Of a DNA stretch of 11,688 bases, positions 5,956 to 11,688 are shown in pieces. How positions within the stretch are numbered: the stretch's first letter is position 1; every line of letters begins with the position of its first letter. The notes beneath the pieces were generated by a model that was not told the DNA's origin, made no database searches, and saw only the letters and a list, made by a program, of their open reading frames with translations. The DNA is taken from the NCBI GenBank assembly GCA_020626475.1, contig JAHKZT010000017.1:1-11688 (forward strand), read 5' to 3'. A program made the position numbers and the translations under genes. Origin of the DNA: a bacterium (GTDB taxonomy: Bacteria > Patescibacteriota > Saccharimonadia > Saccharimonadales > Saccharimonadaceae).

Positions 5956-6277
5956 TGATAGTATCGTAGCCAAAACGCGCGCGGACTTCAAAACCGTCTG
6001 CGCGTAATTTTGTTACAATGTCGGTGTCTAGCGGTGTTTTGGCGGAATTTTTAACGCTAAAACGATCACCGCTCTGCGATAGTGTTATTTTGTCACCCGC
6101 TTCGCACATTTTGAGTGCGCGGCGAATTTCGGTATTATAGAACTTTTCGACGCGTTCGCTATCTTCGATGCGTAGTGTGAGGTCTTGGATGTCAAGATTG
6201 ACGCTGATCTTGCGGCGCTCGCATTTCTTGAGTAAATCTTGGTAAATTGGCGAAATAATGTCGATAAGCTTAATCAT
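5939..6277 (-). CDS. Small protein resembling a degenerate histidine-kinase ATPase domain
   Basis: The 112-aa protein has no membrane segment or signal peptide. Its order of elements resembles a shortened HATPase_c (GHKL) domain: an N-terminal helix, strands ISVNLDI and LTLRIED, then a helix EIRRALKMC in the place of the N-box, strand KITLSQ, a FSVKNSAKTPLD segment in the place of the D-box, and a final RFGYDTIITLVV strand. The Asn of the N-box and the DxGxG motif are missing, so ATP binding is doubtful. This is a structural guess and other folds are possible. The start at 6277 was chosen because TATAAT lies 6 nt upstream; in-frame codons farther upstream (to 6358) run antiparallel inside the peptidase gene and look non-coding. 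Its end overlaps that of the DUF6020-like gene. Confidence 0.5.
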   Translation of the reverse strand: MIKLIDIISPIYQDLLKKCERRKISVNLDIQDLTLRIEDSERVEKFYNTEIRRALKMCEAGDKITLSQSGDRFSVKNSAKTPLDTDIVTKLRADGFEVRARFGYDTIITLVV

Positions 6278-6283
6278 AAGCTT

Positions 6284-6289
6284 ATTATA
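6284..6289 (-). promoter_or_regulatory. Leaderless -10 of the HATPase-like gene
   Basis: The minus strand reads GTGTATAAT, then AAGCTT, then ATG at 6277. The hexamer overlaps the stop codon of the peptidase gene, so the last gene of the series can be transcribed separately. Confidence 0.6.
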
Positions 6290-6833
6290 CACCAGGCGAG
6301 AATTGTTTGAGTTGTTCGCGGTGGCGTTTGTAGTTCGGATCATGTTCTCCGACTTCATGCCAAAAAGCGGCCGAGTGGTCCATGTGATTAATGTGGGCTA
6401 ATTCATGAATAATGACGTAGTCGCGTAGCGGCTCGGGGACTTTCATGAGGCCGATATTTAACGAGATTGTTCCGCTAGAAGATCTACTGCCCCAACGGGT
6501 GTTTGCATGTGAGAGGCGGCAGCCAGAGTAGTGATAGCCATACTTTGTAGCCCAAAAATCGAGGCGATATGGTAAATAATCGCGTGCTTTCTTCATGAGA
6601 ATCTTTTTTTGCGCGTCGCGTGCTCGTTGGGTGGACGGGTCTTTAATTGGTAATTTCTTTTTGATGTCTTCGCGCATGCTATTTAAAAAGCGTTTGGCGA
6701 GAAAATCGGAAGTCCCGGCAGGAACAGATATGGTCAGTTTGCCGGAAGTGGCAACGGAGGCTTTGACGTGAGTAGACCAAGCGCTGCGGCGCACGATAAC
6801 TTCACCAAAATCTTTATCGACAAAACTCGACAT
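6285..6833 (-). CDS. YgjP-type zinc metallopeptidase (M48-like)
   Basis: The 182-aa protein is of the YgjP/DUF45 family of soluble HExxH metallopeptidases. The zinc site HELAH is at residues 143-147, with a likely third ligand in NHMDHSAAFW (H153). Just before it stands the family signature NTRWGSRSSSGTISLN (111-126). The N-terminal part has short strands (VIVRRS, KLTISVPAG) followed by a basic helical region, and there is no signal peptide. Natural substrates of the family are largely unknown. The start codon overlaps the stop of the P-loop kinase gene by one base (TAATG), and there is no Shine-Dalgarno, so translation is probably coupled. Length is a little below the usual 220-240 aa. Confidence 0.88.
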   Translation of the reverse strand: MSSFVDKDFGEVIVRRSAWSTHVKASVATSGKLTISVPAGTSDFLAKRFLNSMREDIKKKLPIKDPSTQRARDAQKKILMKKARDYLPYRLDFWATKYGYHYSGCRLSHANTRWGSRSSSGTISLNIGLMKVPEPLRDYVIIHELAHINHMDHSAAFWHEVGEHDPNYKRHREQLKQFSPGV

Positions 6834-7324
6834 TAATTTGCGTCTGTGAGGCGGTTAACAACATTACGGCACTGGGTCTGATAAGTATGCTTGCCGGAAA
6901 TAACGATTGTTTTTTCGTCGTCTGCTGGAGCCTCAATGCGGCTTAAGGCTTTTGAGAGTGTGTCTTTTGCTTCACTTAGTGTACGATATGAAGCACGCAT
7001 GCGCTGCTTGATCGTATTTAGGTCGGTCTGCACCCATACGATAATAGGTTGGTAGCCGAACTTCACGAGCATTTCGCGCATCTCTTTGCGTTGAGCTTCG
7101 GTATCGATATTTCCCTCGATGATGAGAGTACTGCGCGACTTTGATATCTGGTTTATTAGCTCTTCTGCAAGCTTCTTTGAAACGTGATACTCATTAACTA
7201 AGTGCGTCAGGTTGAGGAATGGCGCATTGATGGTTTGACTGAAATGTTCGGCAAAAGAAGTCTTGCCGCTCTTTGGCGCGCCAAAAACAAGAATAGCGTA
7301 TGGTTTTGACTTCCCAATATTCAT
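6833..7324 (-). CDS. P-loop kinase-like NTPase (AAA_33 / zeta-toxin-like group)
   Basis: The 163-aa protein has a single small P-loop domain. The Walker A motif GAPKSGKTS is at residues 15-23, directly after the first beta strand AILVFG. A kinase-type Walker B strand, TLIIEGNID, is near 66-74. A lid region holds QRMRASYR (107-114), whose arginines could contact phosphates. A C-terminal strand TIVISG follows. This is the build of small-molecule, nucleotide or polynucleotide kinases; the substrate cannot be told. No antitoxin-like partner lies next to it, so a zeta-type toxin is unlikely. The ATG at 7324 was chosen because a TAAAAT hexamer ends 7 nt upstream. An in-frame ATG at 7360 would add 12 residues and overlap the preceding gene by 26 bp. 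The next gene is coupled by a one-base overlap. Confidence 0.65.
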   Translation of the reverse strand: MNIGKSKPYAILVFGAPKSGKTSFAEHFSQTINAPFLNLTHLVNEYHVSKKLAEELINQISKSRSTLIIEGNIDTEAQRKEMREMLVKFGYQPIIVWVQTDLNTIKQRMRASYRTLSEAKDTLSKALSRIEAPADDEKTIVISGKHTYQTQCRNVVNRLTDAN

Positions 7325-7331
7325 AAATAAT

Positions 7332-7337
7332 ATTTTA
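7332..7337 (-). promoter_or_regulatory. Candidate leaderless -10 of the P-loop kinase gene
   Basis: TAAAAT on the minus strand (7337-7332), 7 nt before the ATG at 7324, overlapping the stop codon of the YhhN-like gene. Confidence 0.45.
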
Positions 7338-8060
7338 TCTGATACGTGCGCTTTTTGCAATTCTGCGGCGCGAAGTAGAGGGTTCCATGGTGCTGGAATT
7401 GGAGATTAGTACCTGGCTTGGATAATAGAAGACCCAGACAAGGAACGATACGGTCGGGATTAATTCTCCAGGCAGGGCGCCGTCTAATGCCATAAAGCGC
7501 AATGCGACACAGATATCGCAGCAAAGGAATGCAATGAAGCCATAGAAGGCGCAGCGTGTACGGAAATGCTTGCTGTTTGCGCGCCAGTTTTTGACTGACA
7601 TTACTAAATTACAGATGAGCTGAAGTCCGTAAACGGTTGCGACGGCGTAAATTGGATTCATGCCATTTGCGATGCAGAGCGCGAAGAATAGGCTTAAGCC
7701 GCCGGCATATATACAGAGCGAGATTTGCGGTAGCTTCGTTAGGCGAGTAAGATGCATGAATTGCGCAAAGCAAAACACGTATACTCCTGCGAGTGCGTAT
7801 GGCGTCCAGACGAGGATGGTGTCAGCTAAGAAGGTAAAAAGTAATGCAAGCTGAAGCGTGTAATCGTTATGGTATTTTTGATTTGCATATACGATACAGA
7901 GGAAAATCCCGATATATTTGATTAATGCGGAGCCCCAGAAATTCGGAAAGAAAATATCAAGGCTCAAAAAAGTAACATAGATTACTATCCAGATAGCAAA
8001 CCAATGGATGTCTACATAAGATAGACGCTTATAATCCTTCCACCATGCAGGAGTACGCAT
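7335..8060 (-). CDS. YhhN-like membrane protein (lysoplasmalogenase family)
   Basis: The 241-aa polytopic membrane protein has about seven or eight helices. Segments FTFLADTILVW (a helix carrying one Asp), GVYVFCFAQFMHLTRL and, later, FYGFIAFLCCDICVALRF (second helix with an Asp) match the YhhN layout. In that family two buried acidic residues belong to the hydrolase site; eukaryotic relatives (TMEM86) cleave the vinyl-ether bond of lysoplasmalogens. The bacterial substrate is uncertain. The C-terminal tail SSTMEPSTSRRRIAKSARIR is polar and strongly basic, and presumably cytoplasmic. It follows the phosphatase gene by 6 nt, so it is co-transcribed, but nothing links it functionally to capsule control. 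A TAAAAT hexamer 8 nt before its ATG could also start a leaderless mRNA. Confidence 0.65.
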   Translation of the reverse strand: MRTPAWWKDYKRLSYVDIHWFAIWIVIYVTFLSLDIFFPNFWGSALIKYIGIFLCIVYANQKYHNDYTLQLALLFTFLADTILVWTPYALAGVYVFCFAQFMHLTRLTKLPQISLCIYAGGLSLFFALCIANGMNPIYAVATVYGLQLICNLVMSVKNWRANSKHFRTRCAFYGFIAFLCCDICVALRFMALDGALPGELIPTVSFLVWVFYYPSQVLISNSSTMEPSTSRRRIAKSARIR

Positions 8061-8066
8061 ATACTT

Positions 8067-8771
8067 CTATTTTACTATTTTGAGTGGATTTTGAACAAGT
8101 ATTGCATCGAGCTCGTAGAATTGGTAGTATTTACGAAGTCTTTTTTGGGCTTTTGCTATCTCTTCATAGTCGCGCGGGCGGTGGATATCGGTACCGACGC
8201 AAAAGATTAGCTTATCTTTTGCGATTTTTTGGGCGGTCTTTTTGGCGTGCTTGCCATATTGCCCAATGAAGCTGCCGAGGTTGCATTGCAATAAGATGCC
8301 CTGTTTGCATATTTCGAGCACTTTCTCGTAGTCTTTTTGGAAGCTATGATAGCGTTCTGGATGTGCAAGGATTACTTGCCATTTCTTCTGCTGAAGACTT
8401 AGGAGGATATCTTCGTATTGTTCAAATTCGCCACTCATTGGCAGCTCGACGAGAAGATATTTGCTTTTTGCGAGCGGAGAAATCTTTTTGGCGCGAATTA
8501 ACTTTGCAATATCGCGATCAATATAGATTTCATTGCCGAGATATAAATTGGTTTTGATGCCCTTTTTCTTGGCGCGTTCTTGGAGTTTCTTGAGTAGTTC
8601 TTCGTTTTTTGCGCGTGGGCTAACCTGGCTTGTTTCAGCGATGTAATGTGGGGTGCAGATAAGGTCGGTTACGCCCTGCTCTTCGAGACCCTTCAAAATT
8701 TCTAAGCTCATTGTAATGTTTTTCGAGCCATCATCGATTCCCGGTAGCACATGGGAATGGATGTCGATCAT
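8067..8771 (-). CDS. CpsB/YwqE-type tyrosine-protein phosphatase (PHP family)
   Basis: The 234-aa protein is a full-length manganese-dependent PHP-fold phosphatase of the CpsB/YwqE/Wzb-like group, which dephosphorylates the tyrosine cluster of the capsule BY-kinase. The metal ligands of the family are all visible: IDIHSHVLPGIDDGS (H5, H7), CTPHY (H42), GNEIYID (E81), LLVEL (E109), LAHPERY (H137) and GTDIHRP (D195, H197). No membrane segment is present, so it acts in the cytoplasm. Its ATG overlaps the stop of the kinase gene by one base (TAATG). A GGAG 7 nt upstream lies inside the kinase's last codons, so the kinase and its phosphatase are translated as a coupled pair. The family is typical of Firmicutes cps loci. 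Confidence 0.93.
   Translation of the reverse strand: MIDIHSHVLPGIDDGSKNITMSLEILKGLEEQGVTDLICTPHYIAETSQVSPRAKNEELLKKLQERAKKKGIKTNLYLGNEIYIDRDIAKLIRAKKISPLAKSKYLLVELPMSGEFEQYEDILLSLQQKKWQVILAHPERYHSFQKDYEKVLEICKQGILLQCNLGSFIGQYGKHAKKTAQKIAKDKLIFCVGTDIHRPRDYEEIAKAQKRLRKYYQFYELDAILVQNPLKIVK
8069..8074 (-). promoter_or_regulatory. Weak candidate leaderless -10 of the YhhN-like gene
   Basis: TAAAAT on the minus strand, 8 nt before the ATG at 8060, inside the last codons of the phosphatase gene. No Shine-Dalgarno better than GAAG is present. Because the gene lies inside an operon this could be chance. Confidence 0.3.
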
Positions 8772-10123
8772 TACTTGTCTCCGTAGTAGCTATAATACTT
8801 GGCAATCTTACGATTGACGCCGTTAAGGACGACACCGGTAATATGAGCGTTTACTTTCTTTAGGCTGTCGCGAGTGGTATCGAACGTACTCTTTGGCGTG
8901 CGAGCATCGCGGACGACAATTAAAGTTTCATCGACGTTGGTTGCCATAATGACTGAATCGGTAACGCCGTTGCATGGTGCGCCATCAAAGATGATGATGT
9001 CGTATTTTGCTTTGAGTGCTACGATAAGGTCTTTGCATTTTTGGGAGCCTAGTAGCTCGCTCGGGTTTGGCGGATAGACGCCGCGTGGAATAATGCTTAG
9101 ATTTTTGATATGGGTCTTTTTAATGTATTTCTTGTAGTTTTCGAGATCGTCGGTAAGGAGAGTTGAGAAGCCGTTGAGGTTTGGAAGATTAAAGAGCTTA
9201 TGGAGACGGCCTTTACGCAAGTCGCAGTCAACGAGAAGAACTTTCTTGTTTGCCTGAGCGAAGCTAATTGCGAGGTTGGAAGAAATGAAGCTCTTACCTT
9301 CGTTTGCGTTTGAGCTCGTAACGAGAATGGTCTTGAAACCGTCGTCGACGCTACTGAACTGAAGGTTTGTGCGGAGAGATTTGACACTCTCGCTTACGAT
9401 AGATTTTGGATATTTGTCAACGAGAAGTTCGTCGCCAATTGTTCTCTTTTCGATTTCGGATTTGATAATTTTGCCAGCGATTGGAAGGCCGACTTTCTTT
9501 TCGAGGTCCTCACTGTACTTAATTGTGTCATCGAAGTAGTAGATGATGAAGGCGATAGCTGATATGCCGAAAACGGAGATAAGAAGTGCGATTGCTGCGT
9601 CGCGGATTGTGGTCTGATTGCTCTGCTTGTCGCTAACTTGTGCAACGTCAATGACGCTGACATTATTGAGCTGGTAGATGTTTACGATTTCTTTCGTAAA
9701 GACGTCTGCGATTTTGTTTGCGATTTGGGCGGCGAGGATACGGTTGCCGTCTTCGACGGTGATTTTTAGGATTTCAGTATCTTCGACAGAAGTAACGGTT
9801 ACGTGCTTTGCAAGCTTCTCGGTAGTAGTATCTAGATTAAGGTCGTCGATGACCTGTTCGAGGACCAACTTACTCTTTACGATCTCGGTGTAGGTTGCAA
9901 CGAGTTTTTGGTTGATATTGATATCGTTAAGAGTAACCGACGTAGACTCTTTTTCGCTTGTCTTTTGAGCGAGGACTACAGTGGTGCTCGTCTTATACAT
10001 AGGCGTCTTGAGCGTTAGATTATAAAAAATACTTGCGCCAACAGCCAAGATTGATACGATAATCATCGGAATAAGATACTTCTTGAGATAGCCAAGAAAA
10101 TCTTTAATGTCGATTTCTTCCAT
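8771..10123 (-). CDS. Fused Wzz-domain / BY-kinase (CpsC-CpsD-like tyrosine autokinase)
   Basis: The 450-aa protein joins a polysaccharide co-polymerase domain and a bacterial tyrosine kinase. Residues 1-195 are the Wzz part: a cytoplasmic start, membrane helix about 15-36, an external coiled region and a second helix about 176-197. The kinase part follows: a modified ExxRxxR element (E245, K248, R251), Walker A SSNANEGKS (K277), Walker A' VLLVDCDLRK (295-304) and Walker B DIIIFD (375-380). A C-terminal tyrosine cluster YYSYYGDK (Y443, Y444, Y446, Y447) is the expected autophosphorylation site. The family controls chain length and export of capsule or exopolysaccharide. The fused form resembles Wzc, but the protein lacks Wzc's large periplasmic region and is shorter (Wzc about 720 aa). 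The start has GGAG 9 nt upstream and a strong promoter. Confidence 0.93.
   Translation of the reverse strand: MEEIDIKDFLGYLKKYLIPMIIVSILAVGASIFYNLTLKTPMYKTSTTVVLAQKTSEKESTSVTLNDININQKLVATYTEIVKSKLVLEQVIDDLNLDTTTEKLAKHVTVTSVEDTEILKITVEDGNRILAAQIANKIADVFTKEIVNIYQLNNVSVIDVAQVSDKQSNQTTIRDAAIALLISVFGISAIAFIIYYFDDTIKYSEDLEKKVGLPIAGKIIKSEIEKRTIGDELLVDKYPKSIVSESVKSLRTNLQFSSVDDGFKTILVTSSNANEGKSFISSNLAISFAQANKKVLLVDCDLRKGRLHKLFNLPNLNGFSTLLTDDLENYKKYIKKTHIKNLSIIPRGVYPPNPSELLGSQKCKDLIVALKAKYDIIIFDGAPCNGVTDSVIMATNVDETLIVVRDARTPKSTFDTTRDSLKKVNAHITGVVLNGVNRKIAKYYSYYGDK
8779..8782 (-). promoter_or_regulatory. Shine-Dalgarno of the phosphatase gene, inside the kinase tail
   Basis: GGAG on the minus strand, 7 nt before the ATG at 8771. 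It is formed by the codons for the last Tyr-Gly-Asp of the kinase, so the site coincides with the autophosphorylation tail. Confidence 0.7.
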
Positions 10124-10132
10124 TAAAAACCA

Positions 10133-10136
10133 CTCC
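10133..10136 (-). promoter_or_regulatory. Shine-Dalgarno of the Wzz/BY-kinase gene
   Basis: GGAG (within CGGAGTGG) on the minus strand, 9 nt before the ATG at 10123. This decides the start and shows that the gene is not of the leaderless type. Confidence 0.7.
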
Positions 10137-10167
10137 GTTTATAACATTTTTGAATATTATTACTATC

Positions 10168-10196
10168 ATTATATCACAAAATGCTATGAAATGCAA
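10168..10196 (-). promoter_or_regulatory. Promoter of the cps kinase-phosphatase operon
   Basis: On the minus strand: TTGCAT (10196-10191), a 17-bp spacer, then TATAAT (10173-10168), with a TGA extension directly before the -10 (TGATATAAT). The predicted start is near 10161, leaving a leader of about 38 nt. It would let the kinase and following genes be expressed apart from the LCP gene. Confidence 0.8.
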
Positions 10197-10202
10197 GCAT
10201 TT
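10179..10202. repeat. Three AAATGC half-sites overlapping the cps promoter -35
   Basis: AAATGC occurs on the plus strand at 10179-10184 and 10189-10194, exactly one helical turn (10 bp) apart, and inverted as GCATTT at 10197-10202. The last two form the 14-bp dyad AAATGCAAGCATTT, covering the -35 hexamer. This is a plausible operator, but no regulator can be named. Confidence 0.45.
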
Positions 10203-10240
10203 ATAGGGTGGCGCGAAGGATTAATTGAACTATAGTACGA

Positions 10241-10256
10241 GCGAATTTGATTTCGC
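10241..10256 (-). other. Weak hairpin after the LCP gene
   Basis: GCGAA (10241-10245) and TTCGC (10252-10256) can pair around a 6-nt loop shortly after the LCP stop. No T-run follows in the direction of transcription, so it is not a clear terminator. It may only protect the 3' end or have no function. Confidence 0.25.
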
Positions 10257-10262
10257 GAATGT

Positions 10263-11688
10263 TTATTTTGCGAGATATTCTTTGATTTTTGTTTGAGCGT
10301 TCGTAATAGTGTCTTGATATGGGATCATCACATAGAGTTTTTGCTTGCCCATTGAATAGGTAGGAAGCATGGCGCCGGAGCCGTCTAGCGAGACGGATTC
10401 GACTTCCCAGTGTTTAAGCTCGGCGAGCTGATAGCGTGCAAAATCTGTTATTTCGTCGTAAGTGAGATTAGTCTCAAAACTGCCTTCGGCCGCTTTCATA
10501 ATGTCCGCCCAGCGCACTAAATAGTGTGGGTCGGAAATCTTTTCGATGAGTTTCGTAATTACCTGCTGTTGGTTTTGGCCACGGTGGCGGTCGCCAGATG
10601 CATAGGCGTAGCGTTCACGCGCAAATGCTAAGGCGCAGGTACTATCGACATGTTGCGTGCCCTTTACGAAATGGCATGATTTGTTGGTATGCGGTGTGAA
10701 TTCCTGGTCTGAATCAATATCGATACCGCCAACTTTATCTACGATGTTAATAACGGTACTGAAGCCGACTTTGAGAGTGTAGTTAATGTCGATGTTAAGT
10801 AAGTCTGCAATGGTATTTTTGCTCATATCGGTGCCGTAGAGACCTGCATGCGTGAGCTTGTCCTTTGTGCCGGTCGTGCCATGGAGTTGGACGTAATAGT
10901 CGCGCGGAATTGAGATGAGGAGGACTTTTGCTTTTGTTGGATTAACTACTGCTAAGATGTTAACGTCGCTGCGTGCGGTATCGTTGAGGCCGATACGGCT
11001 ATCGCTGCCGGAAATATAGAGAATGAACGGCTCGGTAGCGACATTAACGCGCTTAATATCTTTTTCGGAATCTACGCGTACTTCAAATTGGAAAATAACT
11101 TTACTATTTTCGACAAAATCGTTTTCATTCTCTTCTAGGAATTCTAGATAACTATCCGTTAAAACGATTGCTGATACCTTAAAATCATTGATGCCTGCGA
11201 TGAGGCTACCGAGTTCGTCGAAATTTTGATCTTTATAACTAATTGTGCTTTTTAGTGTCTTTTTGGTGTTTTCTAGATTTGGATTTTGTGAGAGGAAACC
11301 GATATGTTGCGTATTGAGCTGCTTGATATTGTCGTATTGGCTAGATTTGAGCACTAGGACTTTATAGGTTTGCGTTTCGTAATGTGCGCCGGTGATATTT
11401 TCAATGAAACTTACGGTCTGGCGGACATATTTGTAGCCGGTTACGGCGCAAAGCGATATGACGATGCTGAGGATGACGGTAATTATTTTCGTGACTTTTT
11501 TGGCATTTTTGCTGATGACTAGCTTGTAAATTGTTAGTGCTTCGAGGGCAAGTAGGATAATTGCGGTAAGAATTAGCTGCCAACTTTGGAGTAGATTTAG
11601 GCGTTTTAGTGCGATGATTAGCGCGGCGCAGGAAATCAATTGCGCGGCAGCTAAGATAACAGGAATGACTAGGGCTTTATTGGAGCCG
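10263..11688 (-). CDS. LCP (LytR-CpsA-Psr) family glycopolymer transferase, start cut by window edge
   Basis: The reading frame stays open to position 11688, so the true start lies to the right; the visible part is 474 aa. Three hydrophobic helices (encoded near 11610-11675, 11510-11580 and 11420-11490) form a CpsA-like membrane anchor. A variable extracellular domain follows, resembling the accessory domain of CpsA. The LCP domain itself is in the C-terminal half: GSDSRIG, ARSDVNILAVVNP, LLISIPRDYYV, KLTHAGLYG, VGGIDID and FARERYA...GDRHRGQNQQQVI. The acidic and arginine residues of these motifs bind the polyprenyl-pyrophosphate substrate in the family. LCP enzymes attach capsule or wall polymers to peptidoglycan or another envelope acceptor on the outer face of the membrane. 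It stands 139 bp ahead of the kinase gene, as cpsA stands before cpsBCD in streptococci. An internal TTG at 11639 is not the start, since a membrane helix spans it. Confidence 0.92.
   Translation of the reverse strand, partial: GSNKALVIPVILAAAQLISCAALIIALKRLNLLQSWQLILTAIILLALEALTIYKLVISKNAKKVTKIITVILSIVISLCAVTGYKYVRQTVSFIENITGAHYETQTYKVLVLKSSQYDNIKQLNTQHIGFLSQNPNLENTKKTLKSTISYKDQNFDELGSLIAGINDFKVSAIVLTDSYLEFLEENENDFVENSKVIFQFEVRVDSEKDIKRVNVATEPFILYISGSDSRIGLNDTARSDVNILAVVNPTKAKVLLISIPRDYYVQLHGTTGTKDKLTHAGLYGTDMSKNTIADLLNIDINYTLKVGFSTVINIVDKVGGIDIDSDQEFTPHTNKSCHFVKGTQHVDSTCALAFARERYAYASGDRHRGQNQQQVITKLIEKISDPHYLVRWADIMKAAEGSFETNLTYDEITDFARYQLAELKHWEVESVSLDGSGAMLPTYSMGKQKLYVMIPYQDTITNAQTKIKEYLAK

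Noticed and set aside
6278..6358. A longer N-terminus for the HATPase-like protein starting at 6358
   Set aside because: The added residues are Asn/Ser/Thr-rich, overlap the peptidase C-terminus, and the promoter with ideal spacing points to 6277.
6833..7324. A zeta-type toxin of a toxin-antitoxin pair
   Set aside because: No small antitoxin gene is adjacent; the neighbours are a membrane protein and a metallopeptidase, and the domain fits many small kinases.
9097..9663. Two minus-strand frames rich in Ser, Thr and Leu within the kinase gene
   Set aside because: Both are frame-shifted readings of the kinase coding strand, which itself keeps all Walker motifs intact; no frameshift in the kinase is needed.
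10241..10256. An intrinsic terminator after the LCP gene
   Set aside because: The stem is only 5 bp and has no T-run, so I list it only as a weak hairpin.
1..11688. CRISPR array, insertion sequence, integrase, tRNA or attachment site
   Set aside because: I saw no regular repeats with spacers, no transposase motifs, no terminal inverted repeats and no tRNA-like cloverleaf on either strand.

Overview
The window looks like compact chromosomal DNA from a small-genome bacterium. My best guess is a Patescibacteria/Candidatus Saccharibacteria (TM7)-type organism, but this is inference from gene style and promoter layout and no marker here settles it. The standard code is read: no long gene has an internal TGA, and all 12 genes whose ends are visible stop with TAA or TAG. 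No tRNA, rRNA, IS element, CRISPR array or replication origin is visible.

Layout. (1) At 1-286 lies the start of rplJ (ribosomal protein L10, minus strand, cut by the left edge), with a well-formed L10-binding leader RNA that begins at the predicted transcription start. Divergent to it is rlmH (23S rRNA pseudouridine methyltransferase, 287-715, plus strand), closed by an intrinsic terminator. (2) At 750-2196 is a two-gene minus-strand unit: an EamA/DMT-type transporter and a small multi-pass membrane protein of DUF4203/TMEM198 type. (3) From a shared divergent promoter region, a plus-strand pair follows: a signal-less GH97 glycoside hydrolase (2265-4232) and a large AT-richer DUF6020-type membrane protein (4249-5955). 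(4) The rest, 5939-11688, is one minus-strand series. Read in transcription order it is: an LCP (LytR-CpsA-Psr) enzyme cut by the right edge, a fused Wzz/BY-kinase, a CpsB/YwqE-type PHP tyrosine-protein phosphatase, a YhhN-like membrane protein, a P-loop kinase, a YgjP-type zinc metallopeptidase, and a small protein resembling a degenerate histidine-kinase ATPase domain.

How they work together. The LCP, kinase and phosphatase make the regulatory and attachment core of a Gram-positive-type cps (capsule/exopolysaccharide) locus. The kinase is autophosphorylated on a C-terminal tyrosine cluster, the PHP phosphatase removes the phosphate, and the LCP enzyme would ligate the finished polymer to the cell envelope. 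No polymerase or glycosyltransferase of that pathway lies in the window; they would have to be to the right or elsewhere. The GH97 enzyme would act on alpha-glucosides inside the cell.

Regulation. Two start types alternate. The rplJ, cpsCD-like, cpsB-like and GH97 starts have Shine-Dalgarno sequences. Seven other genes, plus a 7-codon mini-ORF in front of GH97, have a TAnAAT -10 hexamer only 6-8 nt before the ATG, the arrangement expected for leaderless mRNAs. Two promoters, rplJ and the cps kinase, share TTGCAT-17 bp-TATAAT.
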